Of a stretch of 64,000 nucleotides of DNA, positions 1-13,500 are shown piece by piece. Source of the DNA: Liopterus haemorrhoidalis. Lineage: Eukaryota; Arthropoda; Insecta; Coleoptera; Dytiscidae. Position numbers and translations under genes: made by a program. The notes below the pieces were generated by a model. It was not told the DNA's origin. It worked only from the letters and a program-made list of their open reading frames with translations, and ran no database searches. The stretch covers positions 868,001 through 932,000 of the forward strand of contig OZ020625.1 of assembly GCA_963971575.1 (NCBI GenBank), written 5' to 3'. Numbering within the stretch: the stretch's first letter is position 1; every line of letters begins with the position of its first letter.

Positions 1-270
1 TATCTTTTTTGGTTTTTGAGTTATGGTTGTCCAAACTTGGGTGTAATTTTTGAAGACATTTTTTATTTCAAAATTATATATTATTTTAAAAATTAATTAT
101 AGCCTTACAAAGAAGGCTTAAAATGTAAAAATAAGTGCCCTAGATAGAAAAAAGTATGAAATTTTTAATGGCGTTAACCGCTTTTCGCTATCTTTTTTTG
201 TTTTTGAGTTATGGTTGTCCAAACTTGGACATTTTTTATTTCAAAATTTTATATTATTTTAAAAATTAGG
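1..270. repeat. Two units of the 'TTTTTGAGTTATGG' dispersed repeat
   Basis: Bases 1-95 and 189-266 are near-copies starting TATCTTTTTT(T)G and sharing TTTTTGAGTTATGGTTGTCC. Motif style (homopolymer A/T, 'gagttatgg', 'gccttacaaag') resembles the 315-bp satellite at 40.9-42.0 kb. Lies in a tn intron. Confidence 0.6.
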
Positions 271-293
271 TATTTAGATTAAAATTGTCTTAC

Positions 294-611
294 CTAGGGC
301 AGGAACCTGCTACGATAGCGCCCTGTGTACGTGGAGGAGAGTTGGGGGAGCCTTGCGTGTTTTTTGACTCGTCATCATTATGTAAACCAACACCAAGGCT
401 CAGTCTCCTCGAGCTATCCGTCGGAGAAGACGTCGATGTACTTCCCGTCCCACCAGAGCTCCTATTGCCGTACTTATTCTTCAGATACCTCGCCCATGAA
501 CTAAGGGCTGCACCATCTCGTTCAGTGGTAGCACTAGGTCTCTCTGGAGACGACTCCCTGGACTTCAGGGCGTGGGATGATCGACTCCTGGATAACTCCG
601 TTCCTCCAGTG
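294..611 (-). CDS. tn: tn exon 12 in window: last linker exon before the NHL region
   Basis: Codes about residues 838-943. The SSWARYLKNKYGNRSSGGTG block and RRLSLGVGL are recognisable thin/TRIM32-type linker sequence. Acceptor CCAACCCAG; donor CCTAG|GTAAGA at 294. The NHL beta-propeller must follow to the left of the window. Confidence 0.88.
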
Positions 612-3600
612 CTGGGTTGGGCAGATACAAAACTATTTTCAGGATAGCGTTGAGTTCGAATTTATTTTAAAATGGGGATGGATATTGACATGGATTATGA
701 AGTTTTTATTTGTATGATTTATAGTAAAACAAAACTAAAGATATAGAACTGCTAATAACATATTTATTAACTGGTGTGGAGATTGGTCGTGGACGTAAAT
801 GCCTAATAGCCGATCGGCGTAGCGTAGTGGTAACACATGAGCTCTGCGTTGCTAAGGTCTCGGGTTCGAATCCCGTTCAGGCATGGACATTTTCAAAAAT
901 AAGAATTGTCCTGGCTAATTGCCAAAGCAGCAAATGTTGTTAATATACATATATATTTTAAATGCCACTGATATTTCAAATATTTCTCTAGTATTTAAAA
1001 TATTTCCGTATTATTTCAAATATCTCCCTAGTACATATTTCAAATATTTTCCTAGTATTTCAAATATTTCCCTAGTATTTCAAATATTTCCTTAGTAAAT
1101 ATTAATAATTCAAATATTTCTCTAGTATTTCAATATTTCTAATATTTCAAATATTTCCTAGTGTTTTAAATATTTCCCTATTAATTGAAATTACCTAGTA
1201 CATTTTTCAAATATTTCCCTAATATTTTAAATATTTTTCTATTATTTCAAATATTTCCTAATAATTCAAATATTTCTGTAGTATTTCATATATTTTCCTA
1301 GTATATATTTCAAATATTTTCCTATTCTTTCAAATTTTTCCCTAATATTTCAAATATTTGTCTATTATTTGAAATATTTCCTAAATAAAAATTTCTTATA
1401 ATTCCTAATAATTCAAATATTTCTCTAGTATTTCAAATATTTCCTAATATTTCATATATATCTATATTATTTCAAATAATTCCCTAGCAAATATTTAAAA
1501 TATTTTTCTAGTATTTCAAATATTTCCTTAGCAAATATTTAATTATTTCCTGTTATTTCCTGCTATTTCAAATATTTCCTAATATTTCAAATATATCTCT
1601 ATTATATCAAATATTTCCTTAGTAAATATTGCAAATATTTCCTAATATTTCAAATATTTCACTATTATTTTAAGTATTTCCCTAGTAAATATTTCATATA
1701 TTTCAAATATTGCCTTAGCAAATATTTCAAATATTTCCTAAGTAAAAATTTCGAATATTTTCTAATATTTCATATATTTCCCTATTATTTCAATATTTTC
1801 CAAAAATTTCAAATATATCCTTAGCAAATATTATTATTATTATTATTATTAAATATTTCAAATATTTCCTAATAATTCAAAAATTTCCCTAGTATTTCAA
1901 ATATTTCCCTAGTATTCCAAATATTTTCCTAGTATTCCAAATACTTCTAGTAACTCAAATACTTTTTAAGTTTTTGACCTACATTATTTCAAATACTTTG
2001 TAAAAATCCTTGCTTCTAAAAATAGTGATTAAAAAATGCATTGAATCCATTCAGGCATGGATTTTTTCTCAAATAAAAATTGTCCTGGCTAATTGCCAAA
2101 GCAGCAAAGGCCATTAAAATTCTAGTGTATTCCTTAAAAATACTAAAACTACTTATTTTTGAGTTCGGGGGGGGGGCTCAAGTCCGTGAGCAACCCCCCC
2201 CCCCCCCCCACTCCCCGGCCTGCGTCTGCCTATATATACTATTTACAATTTAAAAAGATATCGATTGGTAATTAATTCTTATGGTACCCAAATTTGGCAA
2301 TGATTATTGTAGTAAGACGTTATATTTTTCTAGTTAGCGGGCCACTAGTGTCCCGCGGGCCATTAAGCACCTATAAGATGTGTGCCAAATTCCTACAGTT
2401 GCCTACTTAGTTTTTTGTATTGTGCAGTCGTAATGAAAGTACGAAAGCAAAATGATTTATAACATTATAAAATTCTCACCTTCCATAACCCCTACTGGCT
2501 AGATAGGCACTAGGACTCTGCGTTGTAGGACTCATAGGTTCCTCTTCTTCTTCTTCATCCCCAAAATTATGCGTAGACCTACTCCTAGCCAACCTAGTTC
2601 TTCTATCTTTAAGAGCTGCATATCTACTTCTTCCACTAGGATATTTTTGCTCATCTTCTTGTTCATCCAAAGCCGAAGAGGTTCTTGATTTATTCAAGAA
2701 CCTGCTTGTGTAAGGACGTGGTTCTTCTACGGTTGTATGGGCACTTTGGGTGCGTTTTGGGGAGTTATTATCTCGCGCCTGCGCGCTTCGGGCTAGTAAA
2801 GGACCTATGTCCGTCTTTGCCATTTCCTACAAAAAATTTTTTTGGTTAATTTAGAAAAAAAATTCAAAATACCGAAAAAAAATTTAAACTACAGAAAAAA
2901 TACATAAAATTGGAGACTTGCGGTGAATATGTCCTTGAATATGTTTAGGAGGAACTAGATTTTGAAATCCAGTAATTTTTATCTATTAATTCGGACTTTT
3001 GGTTATTTTGTTTAAGCTTTGTAAATCATACTCACATTGCAAATTCTAGATTAAATTAATTATCATTATAAAATGTTCTTTTCATTGCATTTTAATTTAT
3101 TGTCATTCTTAATAAAAATTTCCCATTTTTTTTTGTCTTCAAAATCTGCAAAATTGTATTAAAATTTTTGATAAATGTTATCCGTTTCCATAGTTTCACT
3201 GTTGGAATTTTAAATTTTTACATACCAAACGTGAAAAATGAAATAACCCGAGCAAGGTCCCTTCTCGTGACAACCTAAAGGAACGAAATTCCCATTTAGT
3301 TCCACCTAAACGTTTGGAATAGCCTATATATACAACACACAAAAAATAAACAGCTAAAACAGCTTAACTGCTGGCGAAACAATAATTAAATAAATTTATA
3401 AACTGAAATTCATTATCTACTCAAGGTCATGTAAACTTTGTGTCAAACGTCCATGCTTGCGAGCGTCAAAACTTCTTTGTGTTCGCGACAAAAACAGAGC
3501 GGATCAAGTCGAGGGCTTTGTGAACCGCTCGGCTTGTGTGATTCTGTCCAAACTACGCAAAAACGTTATAAAACAAGTTATATTATAGGAGAGTTTCCCA

Positions 3601-6600
3601 AACTTTATGAGGTGCGCAGAACTTTTCACGAGAAGAATTCGTCGCGGAGCACTATCGTTGTTATATATATAGCAACACTAGTGGGTCGCGGAGCACTAGT
3701 AGACGCTCCGCACAAAAAGCGGGAAACTCTGCATTATAGGATCGGTTCGGTTATATATACGCAGTTTTACAGCGGTGACAGGGCCTAAAATTCATCGCAA
3801 GTCTCCAATAATCAAAATACAAAAATAGGTAGCACAAAAAGCAGGGTTTGCAAAAATGTTTACAAAAATTGTCAATGAAAAAAATGTGATTTTGATGAGA
3901 TGATAGATGTTATGATCAAAATAGATGAAAAATTAAGGACAATTAAGGAAGAATTGACAAAGGTGGAGATACAACGAGAAAAAGTAGATATTGTATGTGT
4001 AGTTTGAAGTATATTGATTGTAATTTTTCTACATAGTGTTACATGTGTTTCCATAAATATATACTAAATATTAACTAATTTATTGTTAATAAAAAAATAG
4101 ATTTCTTTGTATTTCTATATTTTATCACTTAAGGTTTAACTCAAAATTGTAAACATTTTATTTATAAGCTTCTACTGTAGGCCTTTTCATCCCCTGTATC
4201 ATTTTTAGAATAAAGAATTTCAGTTTTCGTTTTTTATTTTTTATGGGTTTTTAAAATATTCTACACGTAATTTATAGTTATTTTTTAGGCTACTTTTCTA
4301 AAATATTCTTCGCTGAAAGTACTCTAGGTCAGCCGAATCAACACAGTGTTTCATTTTGTGTCAATAACAAACTTAGTGGCGAAAAAATAACTTTGCATGT
4401 GAATTATAGACTAATATTGCTCTTCACTTTTTTATTTCACTAAAACATACCTTTTGAAGTCATATTTAGTTTGTGTTCCATAGTCATTTTAAAAGTGTTT
4501 ATTTAATATAGGGACATTTGTATTGGTATTGCTAAGGGTGCATTCGAGTTGTACAGAGTAGAGCGAGCGCTGAGCGAACAGTTGATGGTGACGTCATGAA
4601 TAGAGCACTAACGGAGCGAGCGGTCTTGTGACGTAATGTTTATAAAATCTAACCCTACAATTTTAGGCGGCGTTTTTACTGTCAGATTTGTTCACGTCAG
4701 TCATGAATCAAAATTATATACCTCGGTTTTTCCTTGATTTTTTTTTTCAATGATGAAATATAATTAATTAAAAATTAATGAATTAATTTAATGAATTTTT
4801 TCCATTTTAATTTTATGCACGGTGTAATTTAATAATTTTTTTGCTGTTTACAGAACTTCACAAATAAATAAAATGGCCGTACTCTGTAGCTATAGACAAA
4901 TAACAATATTATTTGTCTATTGTTATTTGTCTAAGGGTATTATTTTTATTTTATTTATAATTTAATTTTAAACTTTCATTTCTTTCCCGCCGTTCCCCCA
5001 CTTTTTTAAATCATACTCCATATGCTCGGTCTTAATACCCCGAACACATAGAGCGCACTCTAAATGCTCGCTCGATCGCAAAACGAATGCAATTGAGTGT
5101 ACTTCGAGCGTCAAATCGAACACGTTTGAGCGTACAGAACGTGCTCGGAACGCTCGGAGCGTCAAATCGAATGTACCCTAAATAAATGTTTACATTTGAC
5201 ATTTTATAATACGCTCTGATGTGTTTTGATACTTGTGTTCACATATCTAACTTATAGTAAATTCTAAAAACTTTTTTATTTAGTAGTTTATTTAGCAGTT
5301 TTGTGTTTAGTTATATATTTTCTAATAGATATCTTATAGATTTCCATTTGATATTATGTGTAGTGCATAGCTTTTTAGGTTAAATTCAACGTATTTCTAT
5401 TTTATGTTCTTTGATCATATTTTTGGATCACGTCAGCCCTTTTTAAGACTACTTAGCCTATTAGAATAGTTTATTTGTTTCTATTCTGTTCTTATTTTTA
5501 TTTTTTCATTTCATTTCGATGCAAGGGACAGCGTACGAATATAAGATTCGTTAAATGGATGCTATGTAGATGTACTACACATGATGTCACAAAAACATGT
5601 GACGTTTCCAGTGACGCAACTGCACCGATTCGCCGAATACCCTATAGTAATTTTTTACACTAGGTTTCTAAGATAATCTACACTGTGTATTTTAGAATGT
5701 TTTCTAGGATTTTCTAAACTAATTTTCTAAGATTTTCTACACTAATATTTTCAGATTTTTAAAACTAATTTTATAAGATTTTCTAAATTAATTTTTTATG
5801 ATTTACTAAACTAAAAATTGGAGGCTCAATCTGTTTTTATATTTATTTTTTAGTCTCATAATTGGTTTAATAGGAAAACAGTTTAATTCCGACAATGCTG
5901 TAAAACTGGCCTTCCAGGAATTCATTGACTCTTGTCCGCCAGGGTTTTATACGACCGGCCTGAGCAACCTGCCGCTTAAATGGCAAAAGTGTATAGACAA
6001 TATGGGTGCATACTTTGATGAATAAATTGCTTAAATTTGTTATCAACCAACTTTTTTTCTACAAATTTCATCCTTGACGACCTAATATTTATCATTTTAC
6101 AAAAAGCTGGAAGTCCTTAAAAAAAATTATTGATTCGTAGACTTGTAATTTGGGGTCCGAGAAGACCTTAAACTAAAGAAGAGACTCATCTACACCAGTG
6201 TTTCTCAACAGGTGGTCTGCGGTGGTCCCCAGAAAAATTTTAGTGGTCCGCGAAAATTTTCATATGTGTTTTTGCTGTTTTTTTGTTATTTAAAACATTT
6301 TTTATGTAAATAATTTATATTTTGTTTATTTTCTGTAAACTCTCTATGATTTTCTACAAATAAAATAAATGTATTTAGTAGCACATTAAATATATGTTTT
6401 CTTGCATAAAATGAACCAACATTTATTAGTGGTCCACGGTAGAAAATTATATATTATACTGGTCCGCGGTGCGTTTGATTGAGAAACACTGATCTAAACC
6501 CACTGGCACGTGAGCCCCCCCCCCTTGGACTTATTTAGTTCCATCGACACATGTAACCTGTATTTTCTAAGACTTTTAAAGCTACAAGTTTTTTTTTATG

Positions 6601-7465
6601 ATTACGTATTATTTAGTTTATTGTTTTTTCTTGGATCAGGAGACGAAAAAGGCCTTAAAACGCCCCAAAAAGGACTTAAACACTCACATTGTCCCAATAT
6701 GCTCCATTGGACTTCACAATATAACATGCAGTGACATTAATTTGGACTTACTTTTTCTTGTAATCTCTTAATGAAACTATTTTCTACCTTGTTCTCTTTC
6801 TTAGCTGGTGCTTCTTCTTCTTCACTACTCTCTGTTTCTGTTTCTTCTTCGCTACTTGTTTCTTCGGTTTCTTCTTCTTCATCATCAGCAGGTTTTGCCG
6901 CAGGTACGGGTGTAGCTGCTGGACGAGTTGCTGGCAAAAAACGAGACTGGAAAGGTTTTGTTTCTTTTGGTGTTGTCGGTTCTGGAGCTGTAAGAATAAT
7001 AATAATTGAAACACTGGTGTGTTGTTTTAAATTCATACTCTATATACGAGAGGAGATCAAAAAGTTTAAGAACAACGTGGAAGAAGGGTAAAAATACATA
7101 ACATTATTTTTCCTAAAGAACGAAAGGAAGACAGAAGAAAACTTGGAACGTCGTGGTGGCAGAAATATTATAGAAAGGAGAAATAAACTGGAGAGAAGCA
7201 AAGATTATGGCGAAAAGCAGAATAGATTGGAAAAAATTCGTAAACGAATTAGATAAATAGTACAAAACCAACCTTACACGGGAAGATAAGGTTTACGATT
7301 ATATATAATAAGTATAATAGATTATTCCGTTCCAAAACTATATAATGTAGAAGTTATTGGGAAAAACGGTGGGATAAATTGGGATAAAAAAAATTTGACC
7401 GAAATATTGGGTCTCAGTAATCGTTGAGTTTAGTTACCTCCACCGTTTATCCCAATAACTTCTAC

Positions 7466-7534
<69 letters not shown>

Positions 7535-10500
7535 CCTTTCTAATATACGAGGTGTGTAAATTAAGTAACAGTACCGATTTCTTTAATTTTTTTATTCGAA
7601 TAGAATTACAATTCAATATTGTCTCCCTCAAAATCTCCTTGCAAAGCCACACAGCGCTGGAGACGGTTCTTTCAATCCTCATAGCAGTGCTGGAACTCGG
7701 ATCCTGAAATGGCTTTCAGCTGTTCGCTTACGGACGTTTGAATGTTTTCGAGTGTCCCAAAATGACGTCCCTTGAGGTGATATTCAATCTTGGGAAGAAG
7801 AAAAAGGACTCAAGTCAGGCGAATAAGGAGGCTGAGGAACTACAGGAATATTTTTACTGGCAAAAAACTCGTTTATTGAAATTGCTGTGATTTTTCTCAT
7901 CCACAATTCATTGGTCAAACTCTGATGAACGGTAGTGTGAGTCAAATTCAACTCTTCCCCGATCAGATTGTCAAACAACGATCTGAACGCACAAGATCCC
8001 GGATTCTGTAGACATTTTCATCGGTTCTTGAAGATGAAGACCTGCCGCTGCGTGATTTATCTTCAATCAACTCTCTTCCTTCTAGAAATGCCTTCTAAGG
8101 AGCCACGGGAATATTTTTCTTGACCAAAAACTCATTTATTGAAATTTCTGTGTGACAAGGCGCATTGTTAAAATCTGATGAATGGTAGTGCGAGACAAAT
8201 TCAACTCTTCCCCTATCAGATTGTCAACCAACGATCTGAACGCACAAAATCCAGAATTCTGTCAACATTTTCATCGGTTCTTGAAGATGAAGGCCTTCCG
8301 TTGCGTGATTCATCTTCAATCAACTCTCTTCCTTCTGAAAATGCCTTCAACCACCAAAAAACCTGGGTCCTTGACAAAACTGTCTCCGTAGGCCTGCTGA
8401 AGTTTTGTAAAAGTTTAACTGCGCCCAAGTCTGAAGCAAAATCTGATAGCACACTGTTGCTCGAAATGTATGTCATTTTTAGAACGCACTAGAAAAAACT
8501 GTTTCACGAAAAAAATCACTACGGACAACAAAATTACTCTAGCGAGTTCAAATTCGTACGGAAGGCACTTTTTTATGAATAAACTTTAATTTGGTACACA
8601 ATTTTTATAATTTTTACGTTGTGTATCAACTTTTTATATAATTTCCCTTACTCCCTTAGCTCTTTTGCTCTACCAATATAACCCAGCATTGATTAAAATT
8701 AATCTGGTAATCTGATGATAATGTATATGAAGGTAATTTTGCAATGTTAATCATTAACAAGTAGAAGCAATGGTCAAATGAAGTTGAGGAACATTTCAAA
8801 TCAAGTAACGAAGTTCTATGATACTAGTTATTTAGTTAAAAAGATTGCCAATTTTTTTAGATAGTTAGCATCATTAGAATAATGGAACTAAATCGAACCA
8901 ACCCTCTTCAATTGAATTGCTTCTACTCATCAATTTTTCCTTTATCTCTTTTGTGGTGAGAACTGCACCTGTATTTCTAACAGCTGAACTATCGGAGCTA
9001 GTAGAACTGTCACTGCTTGTAGACCTGGCGGCCTTAGCCCTTGAGGCAGGTGTGCCAACATCAGAAGAATTGGAAGACCTCCTAGATGCTGGAGTCACTG
9101 TCGAAGTCTTGCGTTGGGGGATTGATTCTTCAGACTCTGCTTCACTGGACACCTGTAAAAATAAATATGTTCGTAAGGAGATATTACATTCTTGGAAAGG
9201 TTGTGAAATTGCTACCAGATAAACCTTTCGAACAAAAGATAAAAGCTGATGACTTGCGAGATGTTTTAAATGAAAATCCATCCAAAGGGTCTTTGAAATT
9301 GAGCCCCTTTTTTAGTAAGGTTATATCTTACAGATGACGCACTGAATGTGTCTGATTCCTTTAACATTTGGAAAGTAGAACGTCTTTATTAATGGAGGCG
9401 TTGGAGGTTTGTTCAGAATGTAATCGAACATTTTGAATTACGCGCCAACGGAGATATTTAGTGATATGCGGTTGGTAGCATTGTGTTACGCATAACCTCC
9501 TCTGTAACTACATGTTCATGGATCGTTGATATCTTGTTTAGTTTTCGTGATATTGTTATTTGTGTGCAACATGTTTAAGTGTTAGTGGCGATTTTAGAAA
9601 TGTGCGATTTTCAGGAGCAACGATGCAACGTAAATTGCGTGAAACTGGGGAAAATTTTCACAAAAACGTTCCAACTTTTGAAGCTTATGGAGATGATGCT
9701 CTGGATCGTACGCAATGTTACGAATGGTTTTCACGATTTAGTAGTAGTACTTTTCTTAAATTTCTACTACTTACTTCTTGTGTCTGACTTCTTGTTCTGG
9801 TAGGGCTACTACCACTTCTCCTATCTTCACTTTCATCAGTACTCCTTTGTTTAAGAGCTGCTACTCTTTCACTGACAGGCCTCTCGGTTTCAGCTGGAGT
9901 TGAACTGGAAGCACCTTTGTTGGCTTTCTTAATACGCGAGATTTCGTCGTCTTCAGAAAGTTGTCTCGAGACTGGGGGTTGTGTTTGAGATGTCCGGCGT
10001 ACCACAGGGGTCACTTTTGGGGGAGTATGAACTGGTGGAGGTGGTGGAGGTTCTTTTTTCTTAATACCCTCCTGGAAAATAAAATCAAAATTTTGTAAAT
10101 TATGATGAGGGCAATAGTTAAACATCCTCTCGAATTCTTTTAAACAATTACAGTCAACCAAAAATCTTAAAATTATATGGAAAAAATTTTATATATATGT
10201 CTTTCTGTGAAGATGGTGTATAGGTTTCTTACCTGTAATCTTTTCATGACCCTAGGACTATCAGCGAGTCTTGATATCCCACTCAAAGGACCTCTGGCAA
10301 CGTCCTCTGTATCCAGGACCCTTTCTCTCTCCTTAGGAGCCGGTGTAGTGGTACTTGTGTGTTCAGAGAACCTAACACCAGTTCGTCCTGTCTGTTCGGA
10401 ATCTGAATCATTATCCTGATGACGAGCGAATCTATAAAATTAAGGATTAATTTTTGAATTAAAATCTAACAATTCACAGGACTATTCAGAGACAAAAATA

Positions 10501-13500
10501 AACATTGTTTAAATTAAACACTGTCTAAATTTCTGTGTTTTTTTCTTATTCAAAGACAATTTTTAAACACTGTTTAGTTTATAAACACTGTTTTTCTTAG
10601 GAACTCTTTCTAGCACATAAAAATTAGAAAGAGACCAAAGTTAAGTTCAATTATTTTATTACCAACTTGCACAATTTTCATCTGTCTTTATTTAAACAGT
10701 GGACATGTGGGATGGACATAAGGGAAGCTGAGCGAAAGAGAAACGGAGGAAAAAATACAGTAAAAGAATTGAGGAGGAGAGACAAGGAGATACAGGAGCA
10801 GGAAAGAACAGTAAGAATAGACAATTCAAGGAATGTGAAAAGGTATAGCGAGATAAGGACGGTAGGAACATATTTGAAAGGGAGGAGAGGAAAGGCAGGG
10901 GGCAGAGTTAGAAGGATTGCCAGATTAAGATGTGGAAATGAACGGAGTAATAGGTATTGGGCAACACCAGAGGATAGGCTATAATGTGTAGGGAGGAGGA
11001 AGAATCCTTGGAACACAAAAAAATGTGGAAAGATGATAAAATGGGAGGGAGAGGTAAAGGAGCTGTTGAGTGAAGAAGGAAAGGGAGAAAGGTGGATGAG
11101 AGTACTCGAGGAAAGAAGGAAGGAATGCAGAGAGGTAAGACAGAACTGCGAACAGGAAGGAAGGGAGGCAAAGGAGGAGGAAAGAAAAGAGGGAAGAGAA
11201 GTGAAGAAAGAGGGGAGGAAGAACTGGAGTCAAGAAGGAAGGAGACCGGAGACGGAAGCCGAAATGAAAATAGGAAGAAAAAAAGGAACACCGGAGGAAG
11301 AATGTAGAAGAAAGAAAGTCATAAAATGTATTATTTTTATTATTATTATGATTATTTTTCCAATTTATTAGATAAAATCCTAAACGCCGCAAGGCCTATG
11401 GGAAATAAAGAATTATATATATTTAAACAGTGTTTAGTTTAGATATTGTTTAAGAAAATAGTTACTATGTTTCTGAATGCATAAATAAATTAAACACTGT
11501 CTAAATTTTAAACAGTGTTTAATTTAGACAGTGTTTAAAATGTTGTCTCTGAATAGCTTTGTCAGTGACATATGAACGAAGCAACAACCTAAGTATTTGT
11601 ATATTTCTATCTGGCTGAATTTTACCTTGATCTGAAACGCGATCTAGCTGGTCTTGTTCCACTAGTATCTTCAAAATCATATCCTTCGTATTCTGACGTA
11701 TTTGTACGACCATATCTTTGAGTTTCTCTTTGGGGGGGACGTTCACCAAACCGTCTGCCCCCTAAAACAGCCTCAGATTCTTGGGGTTCACCATATCTGA
11801 AAAATAGTGGTGTAAATTTTCAAATATTTAACGATGCGCAGAGGAAATAAAATACTGGGTTGTTACATAAGTCCTTTCGTTTTTTTTTCACCTTTTATTC
11901 AATAAAATATACATTCTAAAAAAAAACTTTCATTATCAAATGTACTGTCCATTATTTTCTATCACTTTGGACAAACGCTCTGGCAATTTCATAATGCCAT
12001 CTCTCCAGAAGGTTCCATCTTTGCTCTCGAAAAATCTGTCCAGATGAATTTTGATATCGTCCACAGATGCGAAATTTTTTCCGTTAAGGGAATTTTGTAG
12101 AAAGCAGAACAAATGGTAGTCGGATGGTGCGATGTCTGGATTTTGGAACTAATATTGTTAAACTCTTCGAAAATATATACTGGACTACTAGTTAACACAA
12201 TTTTTATGGTCTTTTTGAAAACATTGAAAGGCGATGATCTAATGTTCATGGGTAACAAGTTGAAGAAACGAATAGAGAAATAATTCGAAGCGTTTCTAGA
12301 TTTGTTGAGACGAATAAAATTAGAACGTATATTGTTTTTATAGCGCGTGTCATGCGTGTGTTGCGCATTAAAGGTACTATACGTGGTCCTATGCTTATAT
12401 ATGAATATAAGGCACTCGTATATAAATAAAGATGGTAGGGTCATTATTTTAAATTTCACAAAAAGATCACGACACTCAGCGCATAAAGGAACATCTGCAA
12501 TAACTCTAATCACTTTTTTCTGAACAGCGAAAATCGTAATAGCCGCAGCTGAATGGCCCCATATTATTAAACCATATTTTAGGTGGGACTCAAAAAAGAG
12601 AAAAATATGTTTTTAATATAATATTTCTGCTGAATTCAGATTTTAAATTTCTTGTTAAGTAGATAGTAGGACGAAGTTTTCCACTGAGGAAATCGGTGTG
12701 TTGGTCCCATCGTAAGTTAGGGTCGACATGTAATCCAAGAAATTTAACCCTTTACTGCATGAATTTTTATTTTTGGCTGAAATAATTCATGGGCATTAGG
12801 AATTGGTTCTTATTTATATAAAAAAACTAATTAAAAAAATATATTTAAAATATTAATTATTATTTTTATGAAAAAATAATAATTAAAATAATAATTTAGG
12901 ATTTGTGCCATACATGGAACATTATGATTCTACATTATGTTACAAAAGAAAATGATTCCGTATTATTTGTTCGTCAATTGCTAGGTGTTCTTCATTAGGG
13001 ATTAAAAGCAGTCGCCCTCGAATTTTTGTAAGAAAAGGTCGTATCTTCTAGTTGTTCTTTCTCAATAAATTCGAGTTGAAGTGCAAATTCCGCTTGATAT
13101 CCTCAAATCTATTGCAGCCCATTACTTGAGATACTGCAGGATCCATTGCTGTGTACGTGGCATATATGAACATTCATGAAGTAACGTTCTGATTCAGTTT
13201 TAAAAGTAAAATAAAAAATAAAAATCGGAATGTGCCATATATGGCACACTATGTGGTAAAGGGTTAGTATAAGGAGGATTATTGAAGCTGTGTTTTCTGG
13301 TGGTCAGCAGCAAGGATTGAGTTTTGTCTGAGTTAAGGGTCAGATTGTTACTATTGAACCATGATTTAGCACTGTCTACCAGAGAAATATTATCCATTAA
13401 AAGTGAATCGAAATCAGAATTACGAGCCAGCAGAATTGTATCATCAGCATGCAGAATAGATTTAGTATTTAAAGAAGAAGAGAAGTCGTTTATATAGATT

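Noticed and set aside
285..647. 120-codon plus-strand frame
   Set aside because: It is the antisense shadow of tn exon 12, whose minus-strand frame, splice sites and phase all fit.
820..884. Functional tRNA gene
   Set aside because: The B box is perfect, but the 5' arm is too long and no normal anticodon arm fits; the conserved tail marks a SINE.
955..1990. CRISPR-like array
   Set aside because: Units are contiguous and imperfect without spacers, in a eukaryotic intron.
3438..3788. 116-codon plus-strand frame in a tn intron
   Set aside because: No recognisable domain, repetitive inverted motifs, and not bounded by plausible splice or regulatory signals.
6771..7091. Plus-strand Ser/Val-rich frame
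   Set aside because: Complement of the acidic Glu-rich tn exon 10; composition is a shadow effect.
10678..11392. Several minus-strand Ser/Leu/Pro/Phe-rich frames (also 14636, 19491, 35580, 42381, 44036)
   Set aside because: Antisense shadows of the Lys/Arg/Glu-rich non-LTR retrotransposon coding strand.
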